A stretch of DNA of 64,000 bases from Micromonospora pisi (GTDB lineage Bacteria > Actinomycetota > Actinomycetes > Mycobacteriales > Micromonosporaceae): positions 5,828,001 through 5,892,000 of the forward strand of contig NZ_RBKT01000001.1 in assembly GCF_003633685.1 (NCBI RefSeq). Direction: 5' to 3'. The stretch's first letter is position 1. Each line of letters starts with the position of its first letter. The notes below the pieces were generated by a model. It saw only the letters and a list, made by a program, of their open reading frames with translations, made no database searches and was not told the origin of the DNA. Positions 41,191-51,067 of the stretch are shown piece by piece. Made by a program: the position numbers and the translations under genes.

Positions 41191-43218
41191 ATGGCCCGAC
41201 CCGTCCGTCCCGCCCCCACGGGAGTACCGGTGCGTCGTTCGGCTTCCCCGTACCTCGCCGCAGCCCTCGGCGTGCTCCTGTTCGTCGACGTACTGCGGGT
41301 CTGCCTTCCCTCGATCATCACCACCTTCGGGCAGGCGGCGGCCACCCCGGCCGAACTGATGGGCGCCTTCGCCCTGCTCTGGTTCGTACTCGCGCTCGCG
41401 GCGCCGGCACTGTTCCGGACCGTCGGCGCCGACCGGATCGCCCTCGTCGCGGCGCTCACCCTGGTCGGCAGCCGCGCCCTGCTTCCCGCCACCGGCGGCG
41501 GACCGGCCCAGCTCTACCTGGCCAGCGTCGGACTGCTCGCCGGACTGGTCTGGCTCGCCGGCCTCGCGGCCAACGCCCCGACCGCCGTACCGGGGCTGGT
41601 CGTGGGGCTCGCGGCCGGAACCGTCCTGCACACCGCCCTCGGCACGTACGACCTGGTCTGGCGCGGGCCGGAACAGTACCTGCTGCTCGTACCGGTCGCG
41701 GTCGGCTTCGTCGCCGCGCAGCGTACGGTCGGCGGACCCGACCCGGACGGCCCGGCGCGGCCCTGGTTCCTCGTCGGCCCCGCCCTGCTGCTCTGGGGAA
41801 TGCTCGCCGGCTCACCGGCGCTCGCCGCCACCGGGGCGTCCTACCTGGCCGGTGCGCTCGCCGGCACCGACCGGGTGGCCGTCGTGCCACCGGGTGGGGC
41901 GCTGCCGCTCACCGTCCTGGTCGCCGCCGCCGTCGGGCTCTTCCTCGTCACCGGACTCGCCGCGGAACGCCACCGCCCGCCGCGATGGCTCTATCCGGCC
42001 GCCCTGGTGCTCGGCACCGCACTGTTCGCCGCCGGCTGGCCACTGGCGCTGCCCGTGGCGATCCCACTCGCCGCCGCCGGACTCGGTGGCTGCCTCGCCC
42101 TCGCCAGCACACCGACCGCACCCGCCCCGGCCGGGACAGGTGGTGCTGGGGGGTCCGCTGCGACCACTGGGCCGAACAGCACCAACACGCGGCGGGCGTA
42201 CGCCACCCTCGCCGGCACCCTGGTCTTCGTGGTCGCCGCGATCGGCTACTACGCCGCCTACGACCTCGGATACCCCAACGGCTGGTTGCCGCTGCTGGTG
42301 GCCGTCGTCGTGGCGACGCTGGCGATCCGGGCCCCCGCGCCGGCCGTACCGGTCGAGGGTGTGCCGGTCGGGCCCGTACCCGGGATCGCCGCCGGCCCGA
42401 CGCGGACGCCGCGTCGACCCTGGTCCCGTTCGGTGGTGGTGGCCGGCACCTCGCTCGCCGTGGTGGCCGGCCTGCTGACCGCGTCGGGCGCCGGCGCCGC
42501 CGACCCGTTCGACGGCAACCGGGTACGCCTGGTCGCCTACAACATCCGCATGGGCTTCGGTCTCGACGGCCGGTTCGACCTGCCCGACCTCACCCGGACC
42601 ATCGCCGGGCAGCGCCCCGACGTGGTGGTGCTGAGCGAGGTCGACCGGGCCTGGCTGCTCAACGGTGGGCACGACACCCTCGCCCTGCTCGCCGCGCGAC
42701 TCGACATGGGTTACCACTTCGCCCCGGCGGCCGACCCGGTCTGGGGCGACGCCGTGCTGACCCGGCTGCCGGTCGACTCCGCCGGTACGGTCGCCCTGCC
42801 CGCCGTGGGTGCGCCGACCGGGGCGCAGGCGCTCGGTGTGGTGCTCCGGGTCGGCGACCGTGAACTGGTGGTCGTCTCCACCCACCTACAGCCGCCACCC
42901 GACGGCGGCCCGGTCGAGCAGGCCCGTACGGTAGCCCGCTACGCCGCTGAGCTGGCCGCTGGCAGGCCATTGGTGCTGGCCGGGGACCTGAACACCCAGC
43001 CGGGGGAGCCGGCGTTCCAGGCCCTGCTGGAGCGGGGACTGACCGACGCGCTCGCCGCCGACCGGCCACTGCCGACGAGTCCCGCCGACCGCCCGGTGGA
43101 GCAGATCGACCACGTACTCGTCTCGGACGGGCTGGCCCCGAGCGACATCACCGCCGTACCCGGCACCGCCTCCGACCACCTCGCCGTCGCTCTCACCCTG
43201 ACCCTCCCCCTTGGGTGA
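41191..43218 (+). CDS. Multi-pass membrane protein with C-terminal EEP phosphodiesterase domain
   Basis: 675 residues. The first 440 contain about twelve hydrophobic segments (YLAAALGVLLFVDVLRVCLP, AFALLWFVLALAAPALF, GLLAGLVWLAGLAANAPTAVPGLVV, ...). The remainder is an endonuclease/exonuclease/phosphatase domain with VRLVAYNIRMGFGLDGRFD, PDVVVLSEVDRAW, VVSTHLQPP, LVLAGDLNTQPGEPA, QIDHVLVSDG and ASDHLAVALTL. The domain holds the metal Glu, Asp-x-Asn and terminal Ser-Asp-His of active EEP enzymes. Outward-facing placement suggests processing of lipid, glycan or nucleic-acid phosphodiesters at the envelope. It is a larger relative of the protein at 10477-11568. The stop abuts a perfect palindrome. 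Confidence 0.85.
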   Translation: MARPVRPAPTGVPVRRSASPYLAAALGVLLFVDVLRVCLPSIITTFGQAAATPAELMGAFALLWFVLALAAPALFRTVGADRIALVAALTLVGSRALLPATGGGPAQLYLASVGLLAGLVWLAGLAANAPTAVPGLVVGLAAGTVLHTALGTYDLVWRGPEQYLLLVPVAVGFVAAQRTVGGPDPDGPARPWFLVGPALLLWGMLAGSPALAATGASYLAGALAGTDRVAVVPPGGALPLTVLVAAAVGLFLVTGLAAERHRPPRWLYPAALVLGTALFAAGWPLALPVAIPLAAAGLGGCLALASTPTAPAPAGTGGAGGSAATTGPNSTNTRRAYATLAGTLVFVVAAIGYYAAYDLGYPNGWLPLLVAVVVATLAIRAPAPAVPVEGVPVGPVPGIAAGPTRTPRRPWSRSVVVAGTSLAVVAGLLTASGAGAADPFDGNRVRLVAYNIRMGFGLDGRFDLPDLTRTIAGQRPDVVVLSEVDRAWLLNGGHDTLALLAARLDMGYHFAPAADPVWGDAVLTRLPVDSAGTVALPAVGAPTGAQALGVVLRVGDRELVVVSTHLQPPPDGGPVEQARTVARYAAELAAGRPLVLAGDLNTQPGEPAFQALLERGLTDALAADRPLPTSPADRPVEQIDHVLVSDGLAPSDITAVPGTASDHLAVALTLTLPLG

Positions 43219-43267
43219 AGGAAGGGCCCCTTATTAACGCTATAGCGTTAATAAGGGGCCCTTCCTT
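43218..43267. repeat. GGAAGGGCCCCTT palindrome, copy 5 (loop-free)
   Basis: A perfect 50-bp palindrome (25-bp arms from AAGGAAGGGCCCCTTATTAACGC to the dyad TA|TA). It lies exactly between the TGA of the EEP gene (43216-43218) and the TAA of the convergent mutT1 gene (43266-43268), sharing bases with both stops. The core differs from copies 1 and 2 only in TTATTAACGC instead of TTGTTAACGC, changed identically on both arms. Confidence 0.92.
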
Positions 43268-44132
43268 ACAGGCGGGTGGCGCTGGTGAGGTGGTCGGTGG
43301 TGAAGGCGAGCAGCCAGCCCTCGCCCTTGGGGGTGCGGTAGTCGTCGGAGGCGCCGGTCAGGTGCTCCAGCGCGCCCGGAATCACCTTGCCCTGGCCGGA
43401 GATCACGACCGTACGGCCGGTCGCGGCCAACTCGGCCATCCGGGCCGCGCCGGCCAGTGCGCACTCGGACACGTCCTGCCCCGGTTTCGGTTCGTCGAAG
43501 TGGGAGTCGACCTCGATCGGCAGGTCGAGGAGGGCGGCCAGCGGTTCCAGCGTCTGCACGCAGCGCCGCGCCGACGCCGACCAGAGCCCCTCCGGGCGTA
43601 GCAGGGCGGCCAGCGTCGCCACCTGCCCCGCCTGGACCAGCCCCGCCGGGTCCAGCGGCCGGGCGGTGTCCGGTCCGGACCAGGTGGCCCGGTTGCCGGC
43701 CCGCGCGTGCCGGAACACGGCCAGTACCGCGGTCACCGGTGGCAGGTCGGCGAACTCGCGCAGCACCCACACGTCGTGCGGGTACGTCACCAGCCCGATC
43801 GCCTCCTCCACCGGCAACCAGCGGATGTCGTCCACCTCGGTCTCCGGCTCGAACCCGCCCGCGCCGACCGCCCGCATCGCCCAGTAGTCGACCACCTTCG
43901 GCCGGCCGTCGCTGAAGTAGCGCACGCTGCGCAGCCGGGCCTGCGGCACCGCCCGTACGTCGGCCTCCTCGGCGATCTCACGTACGGCGGCGGCCAGCGG
44001 ATGCTCGTGCGGCTCCAACTTGCCCTTCGGCAACGACCAGTCGTTGTAGCGGGGCCGGTGCACCAGACAGACCTCGACGCCCCGGTCGGACGGGCGCCAG
44101 ACGACGCCGCCCGCCGCCCGGATCTCGCTCAT
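43266..44132 (-). CDS. mutT1: MutT1-type Nudix hydrolase with histidine-phosphatase-like C-terminus
   Basis: 288 residues. N-terminal Nudix domain AAGGVVWRPSDRGVEVCLVHRPRYNDWSLPKGKLE with a Nudix box GKLEPHE-x7-REIAEEADV (consensus G-x5-E-x7-REUxEE-x-G; the last Gly is replaced). The C-terminal half keeps phosphoglycerate-mutase-like features (FRHARAG, LWSASARRCVQTLEPLAALL) of the mycobacterial MutT1 protein, which sanitises 8-oxo-GTP and hydrolyses Ap4A. Its ATG overlaps the stop of the CYTH-CHAD gene (TGATG), so it is co-translated with the polyphosphate-related genes upstream. Membership in that operon is consistent with nucleotide and polyphosphate housekeeping. Confidence 0.87.
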   Translation of the reverse strand: MSEIRAAGGVVWRPSDRGVEVCLVHRPRYNDWSLPKGKLEPHEHPLAAAVREIAEEADVRAVPQARLRSVRYFSDGRPKVVDYWAMRAVGAGGFEPETEVDDIRWLPVEEAIGLVTYPHDVWVLREFADLPPVTAVLAVFRHARAGNRATWSGPDTARPLDPAGLVQAGQVATLAALLRPEGLWSASARRCVQTLEPLAALLDLPIEVDSHFDEPKPGQDVSECALAGAARMAELAATGRTVVISGQGKVIPGALEHLTGASDDYRTPKGEGWLLAFTTDHLTSATRL

Positions 44133-45658
44133 CACAGCCAACTCGTCCGGCTTCCCTTGGTGGTGTCGCGCCAGGCGGCGGGGAAGGCCGCCCGGACCGC
44201 GCGGATGCTGGCCCGTTCCCGTTCGGCCAACCGTCCGGCGGTCACCGCGAGCGCGTGGTCGGTCGGGTCGGCCGCCGCCACCTCGAGCCAGGTCTCGGCG
44301 GCCACCGCGGCGTCCTGGTGCTCGCCGAGCAGTTCCTGCACCCGGGAGAGGGACTTGGCGAGCTTTCGGGCGTCGCCACCGAGCACCGGGGCGACGGCGT
44401 CGACCGCGTACCGGGCCTTCTTGCCGTTGATCCGTACCGCGTGCCAGCGCGGGTCCGGGGCGAGCGGGTCGAGGTCGGCGGCGGCGTCGGCACCCTTGCC
44501 GCCCCGGGCCAGCCGGCGCCACGGTTTCGCGACCAGCGGGGGGAGCACCTTCGTCGCCGGCCCCTCGGCCGCGTCGGTGAGCCGTGGTGCACGTGCCGCT
44601 TCGACCAGCGCCTCGACCAGAGCGGTGTACCGCTCCGAGGTGAGCGCCTCGTCGACCGAGGCCAGGGCCTGGTCGTGCCGTCGGACGAGCACCGCGTCGA
44701 TCCGCTCCACCGCGTCGGAGTCGAGCGGGCTGAGCGGGTCGGCGGCGGCCGTCACGTGCAGCCGCTCCCGCAGCACCTCCGCGTCCCGGGCGGCGCCGAG
44801 CACGTCGGCGAGCCACTTCAGCTCGTCGCGCAGCGGGCCGACCCAGTCCCGTCGCAGCAGCGACCGGAAGGTCCGCAGGTCGCTGCGGAGCCGCCGGCAG
44901 CCGACCCGCATCTGGTGTACGGCGGTGTCGTCGTCACCGACCGGTGCGCGTAACCGGACCAGCGGGTCATGCGCCAGCACCCGGCCGACGCCACGGCGGA
45001 TCGCGTTTGTCACCACGTCGGCGGCGCTCGGCTTGCCGGGCAGTTCGGTCGGGGCGACCAGATCCGGTGCACCCGCCGCCGCCTTGCCCAGGGCGCGTAC
45101 GTGCTTCGGGGTGAAATCACCCGCGACCGCGCCCGCGTCGCGCAGCACCGACTCCACCCGGTCGAGCAGTTCCCGGTCACCGCCCTTGCGTTCGACCTCG
45201 ACCTCGCGGAACCGGGACCGTACCCGCTCCCCGTCCAGCACCGAGACGGCGTCGTCGGCGATCTCGGCGAGCACGTGGTCCGAACCGTCGCGCAGCTCGT
45301 ACGCGTGCCGCACGGTCCGGACCACGGCGGCCGGCGCCAGTGGCGCGGACCGGGAGTAGGCCGTGACGAGCCTGATCAGCTCCGTCGGGGTCTCCCGGCG
45401 TTTGCCCACCCGGGAGATCTCGTGCCGGGTGCCCGGCACGTCGGCCGGGAGCTTGACCGTCCACGGCAGCGGATCACCCTTGCGGTGCCGCAGCGAGACA
45501 CCGGCGCGGGCCAGCCGCAGGTCGGCGGTGTCGAGGTAGGTGGCGGTGAGGGTGACCGGGGGTAGTCGCACCACCCGGCCACCGGGCGGCACGCTGCTGG
45601 TCAGGTCCGGCAGCGTGAAATCCTTGTCGACCTCGTACTTGCGCTCCTCCTCCAGCAT
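44132..45658 (-). CDS. CYTH-CHAD domain protein
   Basis: 508 residues. The N-terminal CYTH/triphosphate-tunnel domain opens with the diagnostic E-x-E-x-K pattern (LEEERKYEVD), followed by a beta-rich barrel (LTATYLDTADLRLARAGVSLRHRKGDPLPWTVKLP). A CHAD domain of about 300 residues is helical with spaced His/Arg/Lys (VHQMRVGCRRLRSDLRTFRSLL, WHAVRINGKKARYAVDAV). CHAD domains bind polyphosphate, and CYTH domains hydrolyse triphosphates. It is located between ppk1 and mutT1 on one strand. ATG 45658 begins at the family N-terminus. Confidence 0.92.
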   Translation of the reverse strand: MLEEERKYEVDKDFTLPDLTSSVPPGGRVVRLPPVTLTATYLDTADLRLARAGVSLRHRKGDPLPWTVKLPADVPGTRHEISRVGKRRETPTELIRLVTAYSRSAPLAPAAVVRTVRHAYELRDGSDHVLAEIADDAVSVLDGERVRSRFREVEVERKGGDRELLDRVESVLRDAGAVAGDFTPKHVRALGKAAAGAPDLVAPTELPGKPSAADVVTNAIRRGVGRVLAHDPLVRLRAPVGDDDTAVHQMRVGCRRLRSDLRTFRSLLRRDWVGPLRDELKWLADVLGAARDAEVLRERLHVTAAADPLSPLDSDAVERIDAVLVRRHDQALASVDEALTSERYTALVEALVEAARAPRLTDAAEGPATKVLPPLVAKPWRRLARGGKGADAAADLDPLAPDPRWHAVRINGKKARYAVDAVAPVLGGDARKLAKSLSRVQELLGEHQDAAVAAETWLEVAAADPTDHALAVTAGRLAERERASIRAVRAAFPAAWRDTTKGSRTSWL

Positions 45659-45692
45659 CCGGCAAGCCTATCCACGCCGGTCGCCGCCGCGC

Positions 45693-48125
45693 CTATTTCG
45701 CGGTTCGCGCCACCCGCCGCAGCATCGCGTCCTGGAAGTCGACCAGGGGCCGGTCCGCCGTTCCGGCCCGCCGGCTCCAGGTGCCGTCCGGGTGCAGTTC
45801 GAACGAGGCGACCTCGTCGCTCATCGCGGTGCTCAGCACCTGGTCCAGTTCGGCCCGCGCGACCGGGTCGGTGACCTGCACCAGCGCCTCCACCCGGCGG
45901 TCGAGGTTGCGGTGCATCAGGTCGGCCGAGCCGATCCAGAACTCGGCCGAGCCGGCCCCGTTCGCGATCGGCCGCCCACCGGCCGCCGCCCCGGCGGCGA
46001 GCTGGCCGCCGCCGTTGCCGAACCGGAAGACCCGGGAATGTTCGAGGAACCGGCCGAGGATCGAGCGGACCCGGATGTTGTCCGAGAGACCGGGTACGCC
46101 GGGCCGCAGCGTGCACATGCCGCGGATCATCAGGTCGACGTGGACCCCGGCCCGGGAGGCGCGGTACAGCGCGTCCACGATCTCCTCGTCGACCAACGAG
46201 TTGACCTTGATCTGGACCAGGCTCGGTACGCCGAGCGCGGCGTGCGCGATCTCCCGGTCGATCCGCTCGATGATGCCGCTGCGTACGCCCTCCGGGGCGA
46301 CCAGCAGTCGCCGGAACCGGGTCTGCCGGCTGTAGCCGGTCAGCACGTTGAACAGGTCGGTCAGGTCCGCACCGACCTCGGGGTCGGCGGTGAGCATGCC
46401 GAAGTCCTCGTAGAGCCGGGCCGTCTTCGGGTGGTAGTTGCCGGTGCCGATGTGGCAGTAGCGGCGGATCTGGTTCCCCTCCTGCCGTACCACCAGCGCG
46501 GTCTTGCAGTGTGTCTTCAGCCCGACCAGGCCGTACACCACGTGGCAGCCGGCCCGCTCCAGCACCCGGGCCCAGCCGATGTTCGCCACCTCGTCGAACC
46601 GGGCCTTCACCTCGACCAGCACCACCACCTGCTTGCCGGCGGCGGCGGCCTCGATCAGCGCGTCCACGATCGGGGAGTCGCCGCTGGTCCGGTAGAGGGT
46701 CTGCTTGATGGCGAGGACGTTCGGGTCGGCCGCGGCCTGCTCGATGAAGCGCTGCACGCTGGTCGCGAACGAGTGGTACGGGTGGTGCACCAGGATGTCG
46801 CCGTCGCGCAGGGTGGAGAAGACACTGCGCGGCACCTCGCCCTCGACCAGCCGGGGGTGGGTGGCCGGCACGAACGGGCGTTCCTTGAGCTCGGGCCGGT
46901 CGCACTCGTTGTAGATCTGCCAGAGCGAGGAGAGATCCAGCAGCCCCGGCACCCGCAACACGTCCTGGTCGTCCATGTCGAGTTCCCGGACCAGCAGGTC
47001 GAGTACGTGGTCGGAGATGGACGAGGCGACCTCCAGGCGTACCGGGGGGCCGAAGCGGCGCCGGGCGAGTTCGCGTTCCAGCGCCTGCAACAGGTCCTCG
47101 TCGCGGTCCTCGTCGACCTCGACCTCGGCGTTGCGGGTGATCCGGAACAGGTGGCACTCGGCCACGGTCATACCCGGGAAGAGCTGGTTCAGGTGGGCCG
47201 CGATCAGGTCTTCCAGCGGCAGGAAGCGCATCCCCGGGCCGCCCCGTTCGACCCGTACGAACCGGGGCACGTTGTTCGGCACCTTCACCCGGGCGAAGAG
47301 TTCCGGTCCGCCGTCGGGGTCGCGTACCGCCACGGCCAGGTTCAGCGACCGGCTGGAGATGTACGGGAACGGGTGGGCCGGGTCGACCGCGAGCGGGGTG
47401 AGGACCGGGAAGATGTGCTCCCGGAAGTAGGTGCGCAGCCGTTCCCGCTCCGGGGTGGGCAGTTCGGCCCAGCGGATCAGGTGGATGTCGGCGGCGGCCA
47501 GCCGGGGCACCACGTCGTCGACGAAGCAGCCAGCGTGCCGGGCGACCAGGTCGGCGGTCTTCTCCGAGATCAGGTCCAACTGGGTACGCAGCGGCAGCCG
47601 GTCCCCGCCGCGCAGCGGTAGCCCGGCCTGTAGCCGGCGCTTCAGGCCGGCGATCCGCACCATGTAGAACTCGTCCAGGTTGCTGGCGAAGATGGCCAGG
47701 AACTTGGCGCGTTCGAGCAGTGGGGTGGACTGGTCCTCGGCGAGGGCGAGGACCCGGGCGTTGAAGTCCAGCCAGGAGAGTTCCCGGTTGAGGAAGCGGT
47801 CCTCGGGCAGGGGCTCGGCCGTCGGCGGCGGGCCGTCGACCGGTGGTGGTGGCTCCCCGTTGCCGGTGCCGTCGTCAGGGCCGGTGCCGGTAGCGGAACC
47901 GGTGTCGCCGCCGGTCTCGGCGCCGTGGCCGTTGCCGTTGTCGTGCACGGTGTCGTCGGGGGCGGTGACACCGTCGCCGGGCAGCCGGACGAACCGCCCG
48001 TTCGACCCACGTTGGGGCGAACCGGGTGGAGTGGCCTGTTCGGCGTCCGGCACCGTCGTACGGGGAGGGCTGCTCTTCGCGCGGCGGGTCGACTGGGGGC
48101 GGGGGTGGGCGGGCGGGGTGCTCAC
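45693..48125 (-). CDS. ppk1: Polyphosphate kinase
   Basis: Polymerises inorganic polyphosphate from ATP gamma-phosphate and can run in reverse. About 810 residues: a poorly conserved, Pro/Gly/Thr-rich N-terminus of about 115 residues, then the PPK1 core. Motifs are [88 protein letters not shown] (the autophosphorylated His region), RIDREIAH and [20 protein letters not shown]. The GTG at 48125 has no ribosome site; a PHO-box-like repeat ends 19 bp upstream, so a leaderless or near-leaderless transcript is possible. The frame runs upstream to a TTG at 48158, which is less likely. Neighbours are CYTH-CHAD and mutT1. Confidence 0.95.
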   Translation of the reverse strand: MSTPPAHPRPQSTRRAKSSPPRTTVPDAEQATPPGSPQRGSNGRFVRLPGDGVTAPDDTVHDNGNGHGAETGGDTGSATGTGPDDGTGNGEPPPPVDGPPPTAEPLPEDRFLNRELSWLDFNARVLALAEDQSTPLLERAKFLAIFASNLDEFYMVRIAGLKRRLQAGLPLRGGDRLPLRTQLDLISEKTADLVARHAGCFVDDVVPRLAAADIHLIRWAELPTPERERLRTYFREHIFPVLTPLAVDPAHPFPYISSRSLNLAVAVRDPDGGPELFARVKVPNNVPRFVRVERGGPGMRFLPLEDLIAAHLNQLFPGMTVAECHLFRITRNAEVEVDEDRDEDLLQALERELARRRFGPPVRLEVASSISDHVLDLLVRELDMDDQDVLRVPGLLDLSSLWQIYNECDRPELKERPFVPATHPRLVEGEVPRSVFSTLRDGDILVHHPYHSFATSVQRFIEQAAADPNVLAIKQTLYRTSGDSPIVDALIEAAAAGKQVVVLVEVKARFDEVANIGWARVLERAGCHVVYGLVGLKTHCKTALVVRQEGNQIRRYCHIGTGNYHPKTARLYEDFGMLTADPEVGADLTDLFNVLTGYSRQTRFRRLLVAPEGVRSGIIERIDREIAHAALGVPSLVQIKVNSLVDEEIVDALYRASRAGVHVDLMIRGMCTLRPGVPGLSDNIRVRSILGRFLEHSRVFRFGNGGGQLAAGAAAGGRPIANGAGSAEFWIGSADLMHRNLDRRVEALVQVTDPVARAELDQVLSTAMSDEVASFELHPDGTWSRRAGTADRPLVDFQDAMLRRVARTAK

Positions 48126-48143
48126 GGCTTCATCATTGCCCGA

Positions 48144-48165
48144 ACCGGGTGAACGCAAAATGAAC
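48144..48165 (-). promoter_or_regulatory. PHO-box-like direct repeat upstream of ppk1
   Basis: Two adjacent 11-nt direct repeats on the minus strand, GTTCATTTTGC and GTTCACCCGGT, match the Streptomyces PhoP operator pattern (repeated GTTCAC-type units). They end 19 bp before the ppk1 GTG. In Streptomyces, ppk is a known PhoP target. A -10-like AATGAT lies between the box and the start. Likely control by phosphate starvation; regulator binding is inferred. Confidence 0.6.
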
Positions 48166-48239
48166 TTGGCGTCTTCTGATCACGAGAAGTCGGACAATGC
48201 GCGCGGTGGACCGGCGATCCGACCGGATCATGGGATTGG

Positions 48240-48437
48240 TCACACCAGGCCGGGCAGGGTGATCCGGACTACCTCACCAGACTCGCCGTGATCGATGCGC
48301 ACCCGCTGGCCGAGCCGGAGCAGGCGCAGCCCCGACGCGTCGAACGCCACCGCCGGAAAGGCGAGTTCGGTGCCGTCGTCGAGGAGGAGAGTGCCGGACC
48401 GCGTCTGTGGGTCGTACGTCGCCACCGTGCCCTGCAT
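48240..48437 (-). CDS. Small cold-shock-like beta protein, 65 aa
   Basis: MQGTVATYDPQTRSGTLLLDDGTELAFPAVAFDASGLRLLRLGQRVRIDHG resembles the first strands of a cold-shock/OB fold (G-x-V-x-x-Y-x6-G-x-L-L-L-D-D-G). It lacks the full RNP-1 and RNP-2 aromatic motifs. Proteins of this shape occur next to cofC in related actinobacteria. Starts at ATG 48437 or GTG 48446. Function unproven; nucleic-acid binding is plausible. Confidence 0.6.
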   Translation of the reverse strand: MQGTVATYDPQTRSGTLLLDDGTELAFPAVAFDASGLRLLRLGQRVRIDHGESGEVVRITLPGLV

Positions 48438-48499
48438 GCCCAGCACCGTACACCGGGGTCGGCCCGCGCGAACCCGCAACTGCGCGTACGCCGCGACGC

Positions 48500-49159
48500 T
48501 CAGGCGGTGTCCGGGTCGGCGGCGACCAGCGCGGCGGCGGCCGGGGCGAAGAGTTCGGCGGTGTACCGGCCGAGGCCGAGCGCGGCGGCGGCGAGCAGGT
48601 CGGCCCGGGTGTCCACGTCCCGGCGCACCGTCGGACCGACGTCGGCCAGGGCGAGCGCCCCGGACGCGGCGTGGGCCGCCGCCGACGGGCCGCCGAAGCG
48701 CGGATCCAGCGGCACCCCGGCCGGGGCGAGCAGCAGCACGGTGCCGGTGCCGGGGGCGTCGGCGGCGAAGCGGCGCACCCGGGGCGGGCCGGCCGCCGCC
48801 GCCCGCAGCGCGGCGGTGAGTTCCGCCGGGCGCAGTGCCGGCAGATCGGCGGTGAGTGCCACCACGCCGCCGTCGACCAGCGACGCACCACGGGAAAAGG
48901 CCGGGTTCAGGCCGCCGGCCGGTGGGTCCGGCGTGACCCGGGCACCGAGCGCGCGCAGCGCCCGACCGGCGACTATGTCGTCGGTCACGACCAGCACCTC
49001 GCGCACCGGTGGGCTGGCGAGCGCGGCGCTCACCGTGTCGAGCGCCAACGCCAGCGCCAGCGGCTCGTGCGGCACCCCGGGAAGGGCGCCACGCAGGCGA
49101 CTCTTGGCCGCGCTCAGCCGCTTCAGTGGCACCACCACGGTCCACGTCGGTTCGGTCAC
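48500..49159 (-). CDS. cofC: 2-phospho-L-lactate / phosphoenolpyruvate guanylyltransferase
   Basis: Activates phospholactate or phosphoenolpyruvate with GTP for coenzyme F420 synthesis (FbiD in mycobacteria). 219 residues with WTVVVPLKRLSAAKSRLRGALP (nucleotide-binding N-terminus), EVLVVTDDIVAGRAL, GLNPAFSRGASLVDGGVVALTADLPALRPAEL and VLLLAPAGVPLDPRFGGPSA. The start is GTG 49159 with AGGATT upstream; the longer open frame is spurious. The location between ppk and gpsA agrees with M. tuberculosis Rv2983. It is divergent from plsC. Confidence 0.9.
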   Translation of the reverse strand: MTEPTWTVVVPLKRLSAAKSRLRGALPGVPHEPLALALALDTVSAALASPPVREVLVVTDDIVAGRALRALGARVTPDPPAGGLNPAFSRGASLVDGGVVALTADLPALRPAELTAALRAAAAGPPRVRRFAADAPGTGTVLLLAPAGVPLDPRFGGPSAAAHAASGALALADVGPTVRRDVDTRADLLAAAALGLGRYTAELFAPAAAALVAADPDTA

Positions 49160-49301
49160 CGGATAATCCTGCCAGCCGGCAGACGTCGGCCCCTCGCTGG
49201 CCGTACCCGGGGCGAGCAGGCATGATTTCGCTGCGGGCCGGGGTGGTGGCGGCAACGGGGCGGCTGGTGCCCGAGGGCCCGGGTACAACGAGGAGGGCAT
49301 A

Positions 49302-50072
49302 GTGGCACGGCGGAGGCTGGGGTTCTGGCGGCGGTTCGCCATCGCGTTGGTGAAGCCCGCGATGCGGGTCTGGACCCGGCGGACCTGGACCGGCATGGAG
49401 CACGTGCCGACCTCCGGCGGGGTCATCATCGTGCCGAACCACATCTCGCACGCCGACCCGTTGGTGGTCGCGCACTACATCAACGACACCGGACGGTGGC
49501 CGCAGTTCCTCGGCAAGGCCAGCATCTTCCGCGTACCGGTGGTCGGTTACATCCTGCTCCGGTGCCGGCAGATCCCGGTGGAGCGCGGCAGCATCGACGC
49601 CGCCCGGTCGCTGGAAACCCTGGTCGCGGCGGTCAAGGACGGCGGCGCAGTGGTGATCTACCCGGAGGGCACCACCACCCGGGAACCCGAACTGTGGCCG
49701 ATGCGCGGCAAGACCGGCGCGGCCCGGCTCGCCCTCACCACCGGTGCCCCGGTCGTGCCGATCGCCATCTGGGGCGCACAGCGGTTGTTCGACCCGCGCA
49801 GCGGCAAGCTCAGCCTGCGCCCCCGGATCCCGGTCTCGGTCCACGCCGGTCCGCCGGTCGACCTGAGCCGCTGGGCGGGTGCGGCGCCGACCAGAACGGT
49901 GCTGGACGAGATGACCAACGAGATCATGCTGCGCCTGCGTGACCAGCTGGCCGAGATCCGTGGCGGCACGCCGCCGCCGATCTACTCGCCCAACGGCCAC
50001 CGCCCGGGCGACGCCGTCGCCGCGGAACCGGCCGTCGGCGAGACCGACGACCGCCGTGGGGACACCGCGTGA
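49302..50072 (+). CDS. plsC: 1-acyl-sn-glycerol-3-phosphate acyltransferase (PlsC family)
   Basis: 256 residues. It contains the catalytic NHISHAD (H-x4-D) near residue 47, the glycerophosphate-binding QIPVERGS block and the [26 protein letters not shown] motif. There is an amphipathic basic N-terminus ([23 protein letters not shown]) and no strong transmembrane helix. It makes phosphatidic acid on the inner face of the membrane, or acylates a related lipid. GTG 49302 follows GAGGAGGG. Its end overlaps gpsA by GTGA, so the phospholipid precursor genes plsC and gpsA are co-translated. Confidence 0.92.
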   Translation: MARRRLGFWRRFAIALVKPAMRVWTRRTWTGMEHVPTSGGVIIVPNHISHADPLVVAHYINDTGRWPQFLGKASIFRVPVVGYILLRCRQIPVERGSIDAARSLETLVAAVKDGGAVVIYPEGTTTREPELWPMRGKTGAARLALTTGAPVVPIAIWGAQRLFDPRSGKLSLRPRIPVSVHAGPPVDLSRWAGAAPTRTVLDEMTNEIMLRLRDQLAEIRGGTPPPIYSPNGHRPGDAVAAEPAVGETDDRRGDTA

Positions 50073-51067
50073 GCGGCCACGCCGTTGTCCTCGGCGCCGG
50101 CTCCTGGGGTACGGCCTTCGCCAAGGTGCTCGCCGACGCCGGCCGGGACGTGACCATCTGGGCCCGCCGTGAGTCCGTGGTCAACACCATCCGGGAAACC
50201 GGTCGCAACTCCGAGTACCTGCCCGAGCTGCGGTTGCCGCACCGGGTCACCGCCACCGGCGACGCCTCGGCCGCGATCGCCGGCGCGGACCTGGTGGTGC
50301 TCGCCGTACCGTCGCAGACGCTGCGCGGCAACCTGGCCGACTGGGCCGCCTTCATCGACCGTGACGCCACCCTGGTCTCGTTGATGAAGGGGATCGAGCT
50401 GGGCACCACCAAGCGGATGAGCCAGGTGATCGTGGAGACGGCCGGGGTGGCCGAGGACCGGGTGGCGGTCGTCTCCGGCCCCAACCTGGCCGCCGAGATC
50501 GCCGCCGAGCAACCGGCCGCGACCGTGGTGGCCTGCACCGACATGGACCGGGCGACGTTGGTCCAGGCATCGGTGTCCACCCCCTACTTCCGGCCCTACA
50601 CCAACGACGACGTGATCGGGTGTGAACTCGGCGGCGCGGTGAAGAACGTGATCGCGCTCGCGTACGGCATGGCGACCGCGATGGGACTCGGTGACAACAC
50701 CAAGGCCACGCTGATCACCCGGGGGCTGGCCGAGACCGCCCGGCTCGGGGTGGCGCTCGGTGCCGACCCGCTCACCTTCGCCGGCCTCGCCGGCATGGGC
50801 GACCTGGTCGCCACCTGCTCGTCGCCGCTGTCGCGCAACCGGACCTTCGGCGAGCACCTGGGGCGTGGGGAGACGCTCGAACAGGCGCAGACGGCGACCA
50901 GGCAGACCGCCGAGGGGGTCAAGAGCTGCCTGGCGATCCGGGACCTGTCCCGGATGCACGGGGTCGAGATGCCGATCACCGAGCAGGTCGAGCTGGTCTG
51001 CCACGAGGGCGCCAACCCGCGACTGGCGATGGCCGCGCTGATGAGCCGCAAACCGAGGCCCGAATGA
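50069..51067 (+). CDS. gpsA: NAD(P)H-dependent glycerol-3-phosphate dehydrogenase
   Basis: Reduces dihydroxyacetone phosphate to sn-glycerol-3-phosphate, the phospholipid backbone. 332 residues with [103 protein letters not shown] (catalytic Lys) and [19 protein letters not shown] start overlapping plsC; its stop overlaps the next gene's ATG. Synteny with Rv2982c. Confidence 0.96.
   Translation: MSGHAVVLGAGSWGTAFAKVLADAGRDVTIWARRESVVNTIRETGRNSEYLPELRLPHRVTATGDASAAIAGADLVVLAVPSQTLRGNLADWAAFIDRDATLVSLMKGIELGTTKRMSQVIVETAGVAEDRVAVVSGPNLAAEIAAEQPAATVVACTDMDRATLVQASVSTPYFRPYTNDDVIGCELGGAVKNVIALAYGMATAMGLGDNTKATLITRGLAETARLGVALGADPLTFAGLAGMGDLVATCSSPLSRNRTFGEHLGRGETLEQAQTATRQTAEGVKSCLAIRDLSRMHGVEMPITEQVELVCHEGANPRLAMAALMSRKPRPE

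Noticed and set aside
45540-47621. Long plus-strand open frame (about 690 codons) opposite ppk1 and the CYTH-CHAD gene
   Set aside because: Antisense shadow of high-GC coding sequence; it has no domain, and ppk1 and CYTH-CHAD are unambiguous on the other strand.
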